The notes beneath the pieces are model-generated. The model saw nothing but the letters and a program-made list of their open reading frames with translations. It was not told where the DNA came from and searched no databases. Shown in pieces: positions 20,085-30,539 of a stretch of DNA of 64,000 nucleotides (position 1 is its first letter; each line of letters opens with the position of its first letter). The position numbers were made by a program, and so were the translations under genes. Origin of the DNA: Brettanomyces bruxellensis (Eukaryota > Ascomycota > Pichiomycetes > Pichiales > Pichiaceae). The stretch spans positions 248,001-312,000 of the forward strand of contig NC_054683.1 of NCBI RefSeq assembly GCF_011074885.1, in the 5' to 3' direction.

Positions 20085-21866
20085 ATGGCACCTATTAGAT
20101 TAGAGCAAAACACAATTGATGAGTCGGATGAGTTAAGACTGAGACAGAATGGATTGATTACCATTTCTGAATACATATTTAGGAGGCTTTCCCAGTTGGG
20201 TATAGGATCCGTGTTTGGAGTCCCGGGAGACTTCAATTTATCGCTATTAGATCACATATACTCTGTGAGAGAGTTGAACTGGATTGGATGCTGTAATGAG
20301 TTAAATGCAGCATATGCAGCAGATGCATACGCAAAGGCTTCAAAGCAAATGTCGGCACTTTTGACCACGTTTGGTGTTGGAGAGCTTAGTGCAATAAACG
20401 GAGTTGCAGGCGCTTACTCTGAGTTTGTTCCGTTAGTTCACATAGTGGGGACAAGCTCTTTAAAGGAGAAGGAAAACTCGGAGCCAAAGAATTTTCATCA
20501 TTTGGTGGCAAACAGGAAGATTTATGAAAAACCAAACCATTACATATATCAGAATATTGCAACAAACTTCTCTGTTTCATGTGCTTCTGTTAATACAGAT
20601 GTCGAATCTTCGTGTGACGAGATCGATAAAACTTTGGAAGCCATTTGGGAACAATCTCGTCCCGGTTATATATTTGTTCCATGTGATTTAACAGAGATGC
20701 CGGTTAATGCCAGTCGGCTAGTGGAGAAGCCACTCCAGCTTAAATATACATCAAAATGCACCAGCGATGAAGTTGAACAGATCAGCAACCAGATATTGGA
20801 TTCGATATACCAGTCGCAGAATGTTTCTCTACTAGGAGATGTGTTCATATCTAAATTCCGGATGAATGGGGTATTTGGTAAGTTTGTGAACTTATTGAAG
20901 GAAAAAGTGAACTTCTTCGACACGCCGATGTCGAAAGGTATAATAGATGAGAGTTTGAGTCGGTTTATTGGTACCTATTATGGTAGGGCTGGCGATGATC
21001 GGATTGCTGACGCAATTGAGGCTTCTGATCTCATACTTAGGATTGGAAACTTCGATAATGAGATAAATTCGGGTTTTTTCTCTGCACGCTTGCCTAAAGA
21101 TAAGACCATTGATGTCAACCCGCAGTACATTCGGATTGGAAATGGCCCGTTGTTCACAAATGTAACCATGATGGATGTTCTTCCAAGATTGGTTTCACTT
21201 GTGGACACAAGTAAGGTTAATAATGCGGTCCGATACACAAACATTCCAAAACAAACAGTCAGGAGTATCAGAAACAGGATGCGGGCACCATTGACAGAAT
21301 GCGATGTGGGATCCTCATTGGAAACTTTACTCCAACCAAATGACGTATTGGTTGTTGAAACTTGCTCATTCATGGTTGCTGCCACACGTTTAGAGATGAA
21401 TGGAGCCAGTATACTAAATCAATGCTTCTGGGGATCTATTGGATACGCTTTGCCAGCAACATTAGGTGCTGCCTTGGCATTAAGAGACTTTCATCTTCCC
21501 GGAAAAGTGATCACGATTGAGGGTGATGGATCAGCACAAATGAGCATTCAGGAACTCGGAACCATGCTCAGATACAATATAAGCGCCATATTGTTTATTC
21601 TAAATAACTCCGGATATACGATTGAAAGAGCCATCAAGGGTCCATACAGATCGTACAATGATATATGTCCAAACATCCAATGGACGCGACTACTAAAGAC
21701 GTTTGGAGATGTGTGCGAAAGAAGATCGCGTTCTCAAATTATTGATAATGCTAAAAGTCTGAATTCGTTAGCCAGGTCTGAATTCTTTCACAACGACAAA
21801 CGCTTGCAATTGGTGGAGCTTCATCTTCCAAAGTTTGATGTTCCAAATAGTGACAGCTTCGTTTGA
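20085..21866 (+). CDS. ARO10: 2-keto acid decarboxylase, Aro10-like
   Basis: A 593-residue thiamine diphosphate enzyme of the pyruvate decarboxylase family. The PYR domain has FGVPGDFN, the catalytic Glu in NELNAAYAADAYAK, and GVGELSAINGVAGAYSE. A His-His pair is kept in NFHHLVANRK, where Pdc1 has HHTLG. The PP domain has GDGSAQMSIQELGTML and NNSGYTIERAIKGP, which bind Mg and the cofactor. SGYTIERAI-GP, YNDI and the W-x-x-LL spacing resemble Aro10 (phenylpyruvate decarboxylase of the Ehrlich pathway) more than Pdc1. The extended N-terminus and 593-residue length also fit. The promoter carries a UASaro-like array, which supports the assignment. A Thi3-type regulator or a divergent Pdc remain alternatives. 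Confidence 0.75.
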   Translation: MAPIRLEQNTIDESDELRLRQNGLITISEYIFRRLSQLGIGSVFGVPGDFNLSLLDHIYSVRELNWIGCCNELNAAYAADAYAKASKQMSALLTTFGVGELSAINGVAGAYSEFVPLVHIVGTSSLKEKENSEPKNFHHLVANRKIYEKPNHYIYQNIATNFSVSCASVNTDVESSCDEIDKTLEAIWEQSRPGYIFVPCDLTEMPVNASRLVEKPLQLKYTSKCTSDEVEQISNQILDSIYQSQNVSLLGDVFISKFRMNGVFGKFVNLLKEKVNFFDTPMSKGIIDESLSRFIGTYYGRAGDDRIADAIEASDLILRIGNFDNEINSGFFSARLPKDKTIDVNPQYIRIGNGPLFTNVTMMDVLPRLVSLVDTSKVNNAVRYTNIPKQTVRSIRNRMRAPLTECDVGSSLETLLQPNDVLVVETCSFMVAATRLEMNGASILNQCFWGSIGYALPATLGAALALRDFHLPGKVITIEGDGSAQMSIQELGTMLRYNISAILFILNNSGYTIERAIKGPYRSYNDICPNIQWTRLLKTFGDVCERRSRSQIIDNAKSLNSLARSEFFHNDKRLQLVELHLPKFDVPNSDSFV

Positions 21867-23121
21867 AACAGGTAAATTAATGGAATGAGAACATTATAAA
21901 TAAAGTAATAAATAGAAATAGATTAAGTGACCGCAATGGAAATACGTAAAGCTCGAATATAAAAAGATGTTTAACTAATACGATGGGGAATGGTAACCAT
22001 TCAGGCTTAATCTTTGTATAGAGTAAGGACTGTCTTTTTCGAAATATTACGTACTACATCAACTTTAATAAATATCAAATACCGCAAATAAGAAAGGACG
22101 AGCTTTGGCAATGCTCATGTAAGCTACTTTAACTATCAAACGAGTATTAATGTAGTGTGGTTTATTGCATATATCAGTATTTTGTCATAGATACAGTGAA
22201 CCCTTCCAGGATTATGCAGAATCACAAATTTGCAAGCGACCATATGTGTTATTACTAATCAGATGTTATTCTCGTATATTGGGCATTGTTATGGCTGCTC
22301 TTTTGCGTTTGAATTATATTTTTTCTTTGGGAAAATGCTCTTCTCAAACAGGAAGGAGCTCATCCAGAGATCATTTGCCTTTATTGAAGATTTAAAGTGG
22401 AGAACTACCATGCAATTAATAAAATGGAGAAGTAGCATTCTTCTTGCTGATCCGCCCCTCCTCTCATGATAAAAGGCGTTTCCCCATAATTTCGCAATTC
22501 TCCAAGTAAGATTGTTCTCTTTCCTAGGCAAATAGACCGATTCGGTTAACGGAAACAAAAATTTTCAAAGTCCTTGGCAGAAAGCGATAGAGCGGAACAA
22601 ACGAACGTGACATACTTATCACGTAAGTTTTATTTTTGTTAAATAGGATGTTGTAATAGTTCTTGAAAAAGATAGTTCGGGATGCATTATCGAGCGAGCA
22701 TTCGGCATGTAAAGGCCTTTAACAATAATGGGGTGTTAAGTATTCGGTGTAATTTCCCGATGGAGAAGATTCGCGGGCCCTCGAATGTTGACGAATTTTT
22801 TTTTTCTTTTTTTTTTGTCAGTTGCATGCAAATATAGAAATCGAAGTACCGGAGATATGACATAGCTTGCCAAATATCTTTTCTGTTCTGTTCATAAATA
22901 AACCTATATAAAACGGACCTCTTTTAGTCAGGAGAAGAATTTGGATCGAATCATATACAATCTGAATTGCTGCGGCGCAGTATAGAACAACTCCAATAGA
23001 TTAATTTCAGACATACAGATAAGCGATACGGAGTTAAAGAAAAAAGAAAAAAGCACCACTCAGATAGGACAGTTATACCAATTTTTTGTGCTCATACAGG
23101 ATAAAAATTCAAAAAAGTAAA
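21867..23121. other. Intergenic region before MFS gene
   Basis: About 1.25 kb, AT-rich, with short degenerate frames but no believable gene. A T-rich tract lies at about 22798-22818. TATATAAAA at 22905-22913 is a likely TATA element about 210 bp before the transporter ATG. A tRNA-like B-box fragment at about 22942 lacks a matching A-box. Confidence 0.55.
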
Positions 23122-24501
23122 ATGGAAGGGACGCAGAAGGTGTCCAAAAATGCACTGAAGTCAAAAGAGATGGAAGTTCATGACTCGTCTAGCACTAATG
23201 GGCAAGATGCAGCTGATACGAGCTTGGTCGCTAGCGATAAGGAAGAACAACCAGTTACGGATGAAAAAGCAGCATATACGGATTTTCCGGAGGGAGGACT
23301 GAGGGCATGGCTAGTTGTTGCAGCCGCCTCGATGATTATGGCGATGTCTTTCGGTATGGTGAACTCGTTTGGTGTTTATCAGACGTATTATGAGCATACC
23401 TATCCCACAGTTTCCAGTAGCAAGATCTCAGTTATAGGATCCATCCAGGGATGTTTCACATTCTCGCTTGGTGTTCCTTCGACGGTTTGCATGTACTATG
23501 TGGGGCCGCAGATGATGGTTCTCATTGGCGGAATATTGGCAATTCTAAGTTTTATGTTTCTATCGCTCCAGAACGCAGTCTGGCAGCTATTTGTGATTCA
23601 GGGAATCATGTTTGGTCTAGGCTCGGGCACAATGTACATTCATGCGACGGGAGTTCTTTTCCAGTACTTCAACAAGCGGAAAGCATTGGTCCAGGGGATA
23701 ATTACTGCCGGCGCGTCGATCGCCGGCGTCTATTGGCCGATCGGCGTTCGTGAACTTATTGACAAGGTTGGATTTGCTTGGGCCAACCGGATTATCGGCT
23801 TTCTCTATATTCCGATGACGTTGGCTGCGGTTATATTCCTCAAGCCAAGGCTTCGTCCGGCTAAACGGAAGGAGGGCCAGAATTTCCTGCGGTTGGATTT
23901 CTCTGTGCTCAAAAACTGGAGACTCCAGTTGATTTCCATGACATTTTTCATTTTCACGCTCTCGCTTTTCCCTGGTCTTTTCTATGTTGATCTCTTTTGC
24001 CGCCGGCTAAACGTTGCACCCGCTCTTCAGACGTACAACGTGCCTATAGTGAATGCAGTTGCATGCTTTGCGCGAATTCTTCCGGGCTACTTGGGCGACT
24101 ATTTTGGTCGGATGAATGTTGATATCATATTTCTATTGGCCACGGGTATTCTTCCGTTGGCCTTATGGACAAATTGCAACGACACAGCTTCAACTTTGGC
24201 CTTCTGCATTACCTGGGGAGCTGCTTCCGGTGGTCCGGTGTGCCTAACACCTGCAATTGCAGGACAGATATTGCCAGGGAAGGAGCTATCCTCGTGTCTA
24301 GCGTATTTCTTCTTTTGTGGAGGAATTGCCGCTCTAATTGGACCTTCCATCGGTGGATCGTTTATTCCAAAGGGAGAAGTTGATGGAATTCAAGGATTTG
24401 ATCGTCTTGCGATCTTTGTTGGTATTCTGGGGCTTGTTTCTGCGGGTACAGTGATTGCCCTAAGAATTTCATACACCAGGAAGTTGTTTGTGAGGATATG
24501 A
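23122..24501 (+). CDS. MFS transporter, monocarboxylate porter-like (MCH/ESBP6 type)
   Basis: A 459-residue protein with about 12 membrane spans. The hydrophilic N-terminus leads into YTDFPEGGLRAWLVV, the signature before span 1 of the fungal monocarboxylate porter group (Mch1-5, Esbp6). Span 1 region continues with NSFGVYQTYYEH, and the loop after span 4 has YFNKRKALVQGI. The second half has PGLFYVDLF and FARILPGYLGDYFGRMNVD. S. cerevisiae members include the riboflavin importer Mch5 and others with no proven monocarboxylate transport, so the substrate is open. The start is the ATG at 23122 preceded by AAGTAAA; an upstream in-frame TTG at 23086 is ignored. The promoter has a TATA box at 22905-22913. 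Confidence 0.85.
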   Translation: MEGTQKVSKNALKSKEMEVHDSSSTNGQDAADTSLVASDKEEQPVTDEKAAYTDFPEGGLRAWLVVAAASMIMAMSFGMVNSFGVYQTYYEHTYPTVSSSKISVIGSIQGCFTFSLGVPSTVCMYYVGPQMMVLIGGILAILSFMFLSLQNAVWQLFVIQGIMFGLGSGTMYIHATGVLFQYFNKRKALVQGIITAGASIAGVYWPIGVRELIDKVGFAWANRIIGFLYIPMTLAAVIFLKPRLRPAKRKEGQNFLRLDFSVLKNWRLQLISMTFFIFTLSLFPGLFYVDLFCRRLNVAPALQTYNVPIVNAVACFARILPGYLGDYFGRMNVDIIFLLATGILPLALWTNCNDTASTLAFCITWGAASGGPVCLTPAIAGQILPGKELSSCLAYFFFCGGIAALIGPSIGGSFIPKGEVDGIQGFDRLAIFVGILGLVSAGTVIALRISYTRKLFVRI

Positions 24502-25064
24502 GGGGATAAAGAGTGATCTGAGAAGTGAAAAATTGTGAGAAAGAGGAGTGGTTAGGATAATAGTGGTGGTATTTAGGATAATACTGAGAAGTATCTGGAA
24601 TAATACTGAGAAGTATTTAGGATAATGCTGAGAAGAGGAGTATTCGGGTAGTCATAGTATACCAAAAGCGATAAAACAATTACTGTACGAGTGAAAGTAG
24701 CAGAAAGTGATAGGAAGAGTAATGAAGTAATAGGAAAGTGACAGAAATTGTGAGAGTAATAAAGTTATAGGAAAAGGATAGGAATAAAGCAATAGAAATG
24801 TGATGGTAATACAATTTACAGGAACAATGAAAATAAAAGTGATTATTAACAGAGTAATGAAAGTAATACCAGGTGAAGGCAACCTTTTCGATAATACTGC
24901 AATTCTAGAAAATCCCGATGTCTAATTAGGCAACGGGAGAAAATTTTAGGTGGTGCCGGGTCGAGCATTCTTTATTTTTATTGTCTTCGTATTTACCTTT
25001 TTTTTTATCTTATCACTTTTGCACCTGTCCAAGCTGCAAGTATCAGCAAGCAGATATTGGTTAA
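24502..25064. other. Purine-rich intergenic region with 22-bp repeats
   Basis: About 560 bp, strongly A/G-rich on the + strand through about 24850. It contains about three copies of a 22-bp unit (GGATAATACTGAGAAGTATYT-like) at 24576-24640. No gene seen. Confidence 0.6.
24576..24640 (+). repeat. Three degenerate 22-bp repeats
   Basis: Units begin at 24576, 24597 and about 24619 with the shared core ATAATACTGAGAAGTAT (the third copy is ATAATGCTGAGAAG). They lie just downstream of the MFS gene. Confidence 0.75.
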
Positions 25065-28019
25065 ATGGAAAATATCAAAGAAGGAGAGATACACAGAGGT
25101 GTTGTGACGTCGATCAAGCCGTATGGGGCATTTGTTGCCCTTGGAGAAGGCGAAAACAGTAGAGATGATGATAAGCATAGAAACGGGCGATATGGACACA
25201 AAAGAAGCGGATTATGCCACATTTCGCAGATGGTCTCGGGTCGGCGGTTAGAGGACCCCCGGGAGGTGGTATCTGTGGGGGACAGGGTGTGGGTAGAGGT
25301 GACGGAAGTGCGTGGGGACGGCAAAATATCGCTCAGCATGAAAAACGTGGATCAGGCGACGGGGAAAGAGACAAGAGGAGTTAGCGGGCCGGCAGAGCAC
25401 ACCAGAAAGAGAAAAACAAGAGTGGATGCGTGGGAGATGACGCAGCTGAGGCAGGCCTACGGGGTGAAGCGGACGAAGATGGATTTTAGTGCTGAAGATG
25501 AAGATCCTTACGCAGAAGTTGATGAGGAGAGTTCCGAGGGGGGAGAGGACGAAGAAGGGCAAGAGGTGGAAATCCAGTTGAATCAGGAGCTTCCGCCGTT
25601 CCTTGCGGGCAGTGCGAGGGAGCTAAGGGGGCATACCGGGCAGAATGAGCCGGAAAAAGCGGTCCGGGTGTCGGATGAGTCGTTACAGAGGCTGGCGGAG
25701 AAGGGGTCGCGTTTTCTGGCGGAGACGAGGAAGGAGAAGGTGGAGAAGCGGCGGGCAGCGGAGCGGAGCCGGCGGGAGAGGGAGAGGGGGGAGGATGAGG
25801 AGGATCCGATGGGTATGGAGAATATAGAAGAGAGGTTGAAGGAAAGTACAAAGGACTTTAAGGAAAGTACGAAAGACCCTAAGGAAAGTTCAAAGGGAAG
25901 TACAAAAAACCTTAAGGAAAGTACAAAAGACTTTAAGGACACCCCTAGTGCAGTCGACCAATGGAAAACAGAATCATCCCTGCAGCAGTGCGGGTTCCCG
26001 ACCCTCAAAAGCATCCGGCAGCAGAGAGAGTCGCTCCCGATCTTCAAGGTGCGGTCGCAGCTAATGCGGCAGGTGGCAGAAAACAGCATGCTGGTGGTGG
26101 TCGGCGAGACGGGATCAGGTAAATCGACGCAGATAACCCAGTATTTGGCAGAGGAGGGGTACGGGACCCACGGGATGATTGCGTGCACGCAACCGAGGCG
26201 TGTGGCAGCCAAGAGTGTGGCACAGCGGGTGGCTGAGGAGGTCGGGTGCTCCATTGGCCAGGAAGTCGGGTACCAGATCCGGTTTGAGGACTGCACAAGC
26301 AGCAAAACGGTGATCAAGTACATGACGGACGGCATGTTGGAGCGCGAGGTGCTCGTGGACCCGGACATGGGCCGGTACTCGGTGATTATGCTCGATGAGG
26401 CGCACGAGCGGACGGTTGCGACGGATGTGTTGTTTGCGTTGCTCCGGGAGGCGGTGAGGAGACGCAAGGGAGGTCTCCGGGTGATCGTGACGTCGGCTAC
26501 GTTGGACAGCGGGAAGTTCTCACGGTACTTCGATGGGTGCCCTGTGTTCCACATCGCGGGCCGGGCGTACCCGGTGAAAATCCTGCATTCACGGCAGCCG
26601 GAGCCGGACTACGTGGCGGCCGCGATCGACACCGTGGTGCAGATCCACGTGAACAACGCGGCGGGCGACATCTTGGTGTTCCTGACGGGCCGCGAGGAGA
26701 TCGAGGCGTGCTGCGAGGCGATTGTGCAGAAAATGGCCGTTTTGCGAAACGCTGACCGGGGCATCGGCGAGTTGCTTGTTCTCCCCGTGTATAGTGCGAT
26801 GCCGTCGGAGATGCAGTCGCGGATATTCGAGCCGACACCTCGGGGCAAGCGGAAGGTCGTGGTGGCCACGAACATCGCGGAGACGTCCATCACGATCGAC
26901 GGGATCTTGTACGTGGTGGACCCCGGGTTCGTCAAGGTGAACGCGTACGACTCGCGGCTGGGCATGGACCGGTTGGCCGTGGAGCCCGTGTCGCGAGCCC
27001 AGGCGGACCAGCGGGCGGGTCGGGCGGGTCGTACGGGGCCCGGTGTGTGCTACCGGCTGTACACCCGGCGGGCCTACGACCACGACATGTGCCCTGCCCC
27101 CGTGCCCGAGATCCTCCGCCACAACTTGGCCACCACCGCGCTCGTGCTCAAGGCCCTCGGCGTGGCCCACGTGCTTCACTTCCCCTTCATGGACCCGCCA
27201 CCCCGGCAGGCTTTGCTCGCTGCCCTGCACGAGTTGTACATTTTGGGGGCCGTTTCCCCGCGGGGCAGCATAACTCCACCGGGAAAGGCCATGGCCCGCT
27301 TCCCCATGGACCCGCTGCTCTCCCGGGCCCTCCTCCAGTCGCTCCGCCTCGGCTGCTCCCGCGACGTCATCGTCATCATCGCCATGATCTCCGTGCCCGA
27401 TGTGTTTCTGCGGCCCCGTGACCACCGCGTCCAGGCCGATCGTGCCAGGCGGCAGTTCGACCATCCCTCCGGTGACCACCTCACCCTGTTGACCGTGTAC
27501 CGCCGCTGGCAGGATGCCAACTACAGCCGGGCCTGGTGCACATCGCACTATCTCCACTGGAAGTCTCTGCACCGGGCCCGCGAGGTGGTTCGGCAGTTGA
27601 CCGGGATGGTGGGAGCATCATCTTTATCTTCTTCATCATCTTTATCTACTCCCTCTCCCCCAACTATCCTCAAGGCCTTCCTCTCGGGCTTCTTCAAAAA
27701 CTGCGCCAAACGATCCCCAAACGACTCCTTCCACACCCTCGCAGAAAACACTCCTGTCCACATCCACCCCTCATCCGCCCTCTACAGAAAACCAGGCCTC
27801 AACTACCTCCTCTACCACTCTCTCATCCTCACAAACATGGAGTACATGCACTGCGTCTCCAAGATCGACCCCTCCTGGCTGCTCCAGTGTGCTCCAAAGT
27901 TCTACTCCCCGGCCAAACACGGCCAGCTCAGCCTCGCCAAACGCACCGAGAAGATCTCTCCTTTGTGGAACAAGTTCGACCCGAACCAGAGCTGGCGATT
28001 GAGCCGGGGCAGACGGTGA
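25065..28019 (+). CDS. PRP22: DEAH-box splicing helicase Prp22 (DHX8)
   Basis: A 984-residue ATP-dependent RNA helicase that releases spliced mRNA from the spliceosome. An S1 RNA-binding domain at residues about 5-105 (GEIHRGVVTSIKPYGAFVAL) identifies Prp22 among DEAH helicases. A charged linker with KESTKDF repeats follows at residues about 259-290. The helicase core has GETGSGKST (about 347), TQPRRVAAKSVA, DEAH (about 444), TSAT, and the motif VI region QADQRAGRAGRTGPG (about 645-660). The winged helix, ratchet and OB domains follow, with FMDPPPRQALL and NYSRAWC. A Ser-rich insert (SSLSSSSSLSTPSPP) interrupts the ratchet near residue 850. The middle of the gene is much more GC-rich than its neighbours, which opens long but meaningless antisense frames. 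Confidence 0.95.
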   Translation: MENIKEGEIHRGVVTSIKPYGAFVALGEGENSRDDDKHRNGRYGHKRSGLCHISQMVSGRRLEDPREVVSVGDRVWVEVTEVRGDGKISLSMKNVDQATGKETRGVSGPAEHTRKRKTRVDAWEMTQLRQAYGVKRTKMDFSAEDEDPYAEVDEESSEGGEDEEGQEVEIQLNQELPPFLAGSARELRGHTGQNEPEKAVRVSDESLQRLAEKGSRFLAETRKEKVEKRRAAERSRRERERGEDEEDPMGMENIEERLKESTKDFKESTKDPKESSKGSTKNLKESTKDFKDTPSAVDQWKTESSLQQCGFPTLKSIRQQRESLPIFKVRSQLMRQVAENSMLVVVGETGSGKSTQITQYLAEEGYGTHGMIACTQPRRVAAKSVAQRVAEEVGCSIGQEVGYQIRFEDCTSSKTVIKYMTDGMLEREVLVDPDMGRYSVIMLDEAHERTVATDVLFALLREAVRRRKGGLRVIVTSATLDSGKFSRYFDGCPVFHIAGRAYPVKILHSRQPEPDYVAAAIDTVVQIHVNNAAGDILVFLTGREEIEACCEAIVQKMAVLRNADRGIGELLVLPVYSAMPSEMQSRIFEPTPRGKRKVVVATNIAETSITIDGILYVVDPGFVKVNAYDSRLGMDRLAVEPVSRAQADQRAGRAGRTGPGVCYRLYTRRAYDHDMCPAPVPEILRHNLATTALVLKALGVAHVLHFPFMDPPPRQALLAALHELYILGAVSPRGSITPPGKAMARFPMDPLLSRALLQSLRLGCSRDVIVIIAMISVPDVFLRPRDHRVQADRARRQFDHPSGDHLTLLTVYRRWQDANYSRAWCTSHYLHWKSLHRAREVVRQLTGMVGASSLSSSSSLSTPSPPTILKAFLSGFFKNCAKRSPNDSFHTLAENTPVHIHPSSALYRKPGLNYLLYHSLILTNMEYMHCVSKIDPSWLLQCAPKFYSPAKHGQLSLAKRTEKISPLWNKFDPNQSWRLSRGRR
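25839..25934 (+). repeat. In-frame 21-bp repeats coding KESTKDF units in Prp22
   Basis: Units of AAGGAAAGTACAAAGGACTT type start at 25839, 25860, 25881 (33 bp, variant) and 25914. They encode heptapeptides close to KESTKDF in the linker between the S1 and helicase domains. Being a multiple of 3, the repeat can expand without breaking the frame. Confidence 0.85.
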
Positions 28020-30539
28020 AGGCTGCAGTTGTGTACTATTACTTAATTTATCCGTTTTTCTAATAATTCTACCAATGCTTCTAAAGTGCTTCTAATAAAA
28101 CCTCTAACATAATATCAATGTTTCCAATATTCATGCTTCCAATATCCATCCTTCTAATATCATTGCTTTTAATATCATTGCTTTTAATATCATTGCTTTT
28201 AATATCATTGCTTTCATCAGTGCTTCTGATATTCATACTTCTAATATTCATGCTTCCATCAATACTTCGAATAATACCTCTAATCATTGCTTCTAATATT
28301 AAAGTAAGTGGTGCTTTTCTATTAATGCTTCTGTAATATTTATGTTAACACCCATTACTTTACAGAGTTCTCCCATAACTAGTATTGAATGTTGGTGGAT
28401 CTATTACACATTCTAATATTTATTCATTTATATCCATCATAATGCTTCCAATATAATTTCCTTCATGTGTGACACCGATCACCATATACAATCTTGTTAC
28501 TATATTGGTATCAAGGCTAAAGAAGGAAAAGTATGAAGTAAAGAACCAAGCGAAATAAAAGGGAATACACATGCTAATATATCTTTAATCCTTATAGGTA
28601 TGGCTTTCTTCGAATAAATAACGCAGGAATTGTTGTAAATACTATACATATCCAAGTGCTCATGTCTGTGTCCACTTAAATTGATACCTATGTTCGTACC
28701 CTGATATCAATATATTATTGCTCTTATCTTAAAAGCTATTTTTGTTCAATACCTAATATGGATTCCATATGCACTTTAAAACATCAGTCCCAAAATATTC
28801 ACTTATCTACTTATTTTTATCTATCTGTTCTACACTATCCACTACATACTTAAATATAGATCCTACTTCGAATATTCCCGAATATCAATCTCTGAACTAC
28901 TTGAAATATCCACCATCCATATCTACATTATCCTCAAGATTCATCAATATTTTGGATGCTTAAATCATCCATCTATCCATCTATATTCTTATATGTGGCC
29001 AAATATCACTTAAGTACTTTACTATAAATTTTAGTTAATTGGTTTAGGAATGTGTATTTTCCCTTTTTCACCCCATTCATTTCACCTTCTTACTTAGTTC
29101 ATTTTACTTTTATACTTTTCCCTTCTTTAACTAGTTATAACACAAACTTCATAAAGTAACCGGCCTCACACTTAAAGCAATTAACAAAAATATTACACTT
29201 ACATTTACATTTATCTACCTATATTTACAGATATTTACGCAGTTATCCACCTAAATATCAATATATATTCAAGTACACAAACTTATACATATTTTTAAGT
29301 AACTTGTATTTTATTGGATATCAATTCACATCCACTAATATTTATTAAACTGTCCCCACGATATTTTATCTTTTTTTAATACACATCTCAAACACAAAAC
29401 TTCCACTTTGTTACTCATCCACATTACCTCTTCAAATACACATTAAACTATTCTATTCTAGTATAATTCAGATACAACCATTAGTGCTTAAAGATTATTT
29501 TAAAAAATGCTTGAATACTATCATGCCTCCAAAGTACTTTCAACCATTAAATACTTTCAAAATAGTTTATTTCTAAAAATCCCTTAATACCTCCTAATAC
29601 TTTAATCACCCTTAATTTTACCTCTTTAAATACCTCTACTTCATATATTCTCTTTCAATTGGTTACCTTTTGAATATCCTCTAGATACTTCTTTCACTCA
29701 AAATTATGGATTCCCTATCAATAAATAATTACTTATAGTTTTTGTATTTCCTCCCTTATGGGCCTATACTCAATTGATGGCCTAGGGCAACAGATTTACA
29801 TAAAATTATACCTGATATCTGATATATTTTCATATCACTCTTGATAGCCCGATTGATATTTGCTTGACGCTTTTAATCCAATTCTTTTATCTCCCATAAA
29901 TCCCATAAAATGTAGAAGTATCATTCAGCCTTAAATCCTCTCCATATTTTCTACAGTAAGAACCACAGACAATGCAATATAAATAGCTTCAAAGGTATAT
30001 CAACAGTGTACTATACTCTGCATAAAGGCATTTATTACACCTCTAATTGCAGATATCTGCAATCACAATGCTCTAAAGGAGTATTCTCAAAGTATTAAGC
30101 ACTTGTATGACCTGGTAGCCGGTTATATTGCAAATACAGTTTAAATACCATAATCCACCTGCAAACTTCCATAATACTGTAGACACACAAAAACGCAATT
30201 TACTGAATATGGGTAGCATTGCATTTAATAGTCAAAAGCTTCTTTAAAAAGAAATACTTCCCCAAAAGTTTCTAACTATTCTTTGAACTCCTCAAATACT
30301 CTTACCTTAGTACTCCCAACACTCTCGATTTTCCTATTTTATCTACACCATATTATTCATTAACACGTATATTTGTACACCATTGAACCTCTAATTATAC
30401 ACAGATAAACGCCACCAGTTCTAATCCTCCCACTCTTAAATGTAGTCGCGTCTCAAACCCCGAAAATGGCTTAATAACACGTTTATGGTTTTGTTGGGTA
30501 TTGGGTGGCGAGACAAAAGCAAAAACAAAATTTAAAATT
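28020..30539. other. 2.5 kb gene-free, C/T-skewed AT-rich block
   Basis: The longest stretch without a gene in the window. It is AT-rich, and the + strand is poor in G compared with C for most of its length: by hand count 29401-29460 has 17 C and 1 G, and 29581-29640 has 19 C and 0 G. The left end contains tandem repeats. Stop codons are dense and no frame exceeds about 64 codons. It could be a long 3' flank, a replication origin, a centromere, or decayed repeat DNA; none is proven. Confidence 0.6.
28152..28211 (+). repeat. Four 15-bp TTTTAATATCATTGC units
   Basis: Four tandem units; the first has TTCT for TTTT and the other three are identical. They are surrounded by related, more degenerate TTCTAATATTCATGC-like units from about 28110 to 28300, just downstream of PRP22. 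Confidence 0.85.

Noticed and set aside
22938..22955. Sequence GGATCGAATCAT resembling a tRNA B-box
   Set aside because: No A-box, acceptor stem or T-run in the right positions; it does not match GGTTCGANNCC.
23086..23121. Start of the MFS transporter at TTG 23086
   Set aside because: A good ATG lies at 23122 in frame, and the extra 12 residues show no conservation or signal.
25583..27572. Antisense frames of over 320 codons opposite PRP22
   Set aside because: They arise from the high GC content of the PRP22 coding strand; the products are low complexity and the sense frame is clearly conserved.
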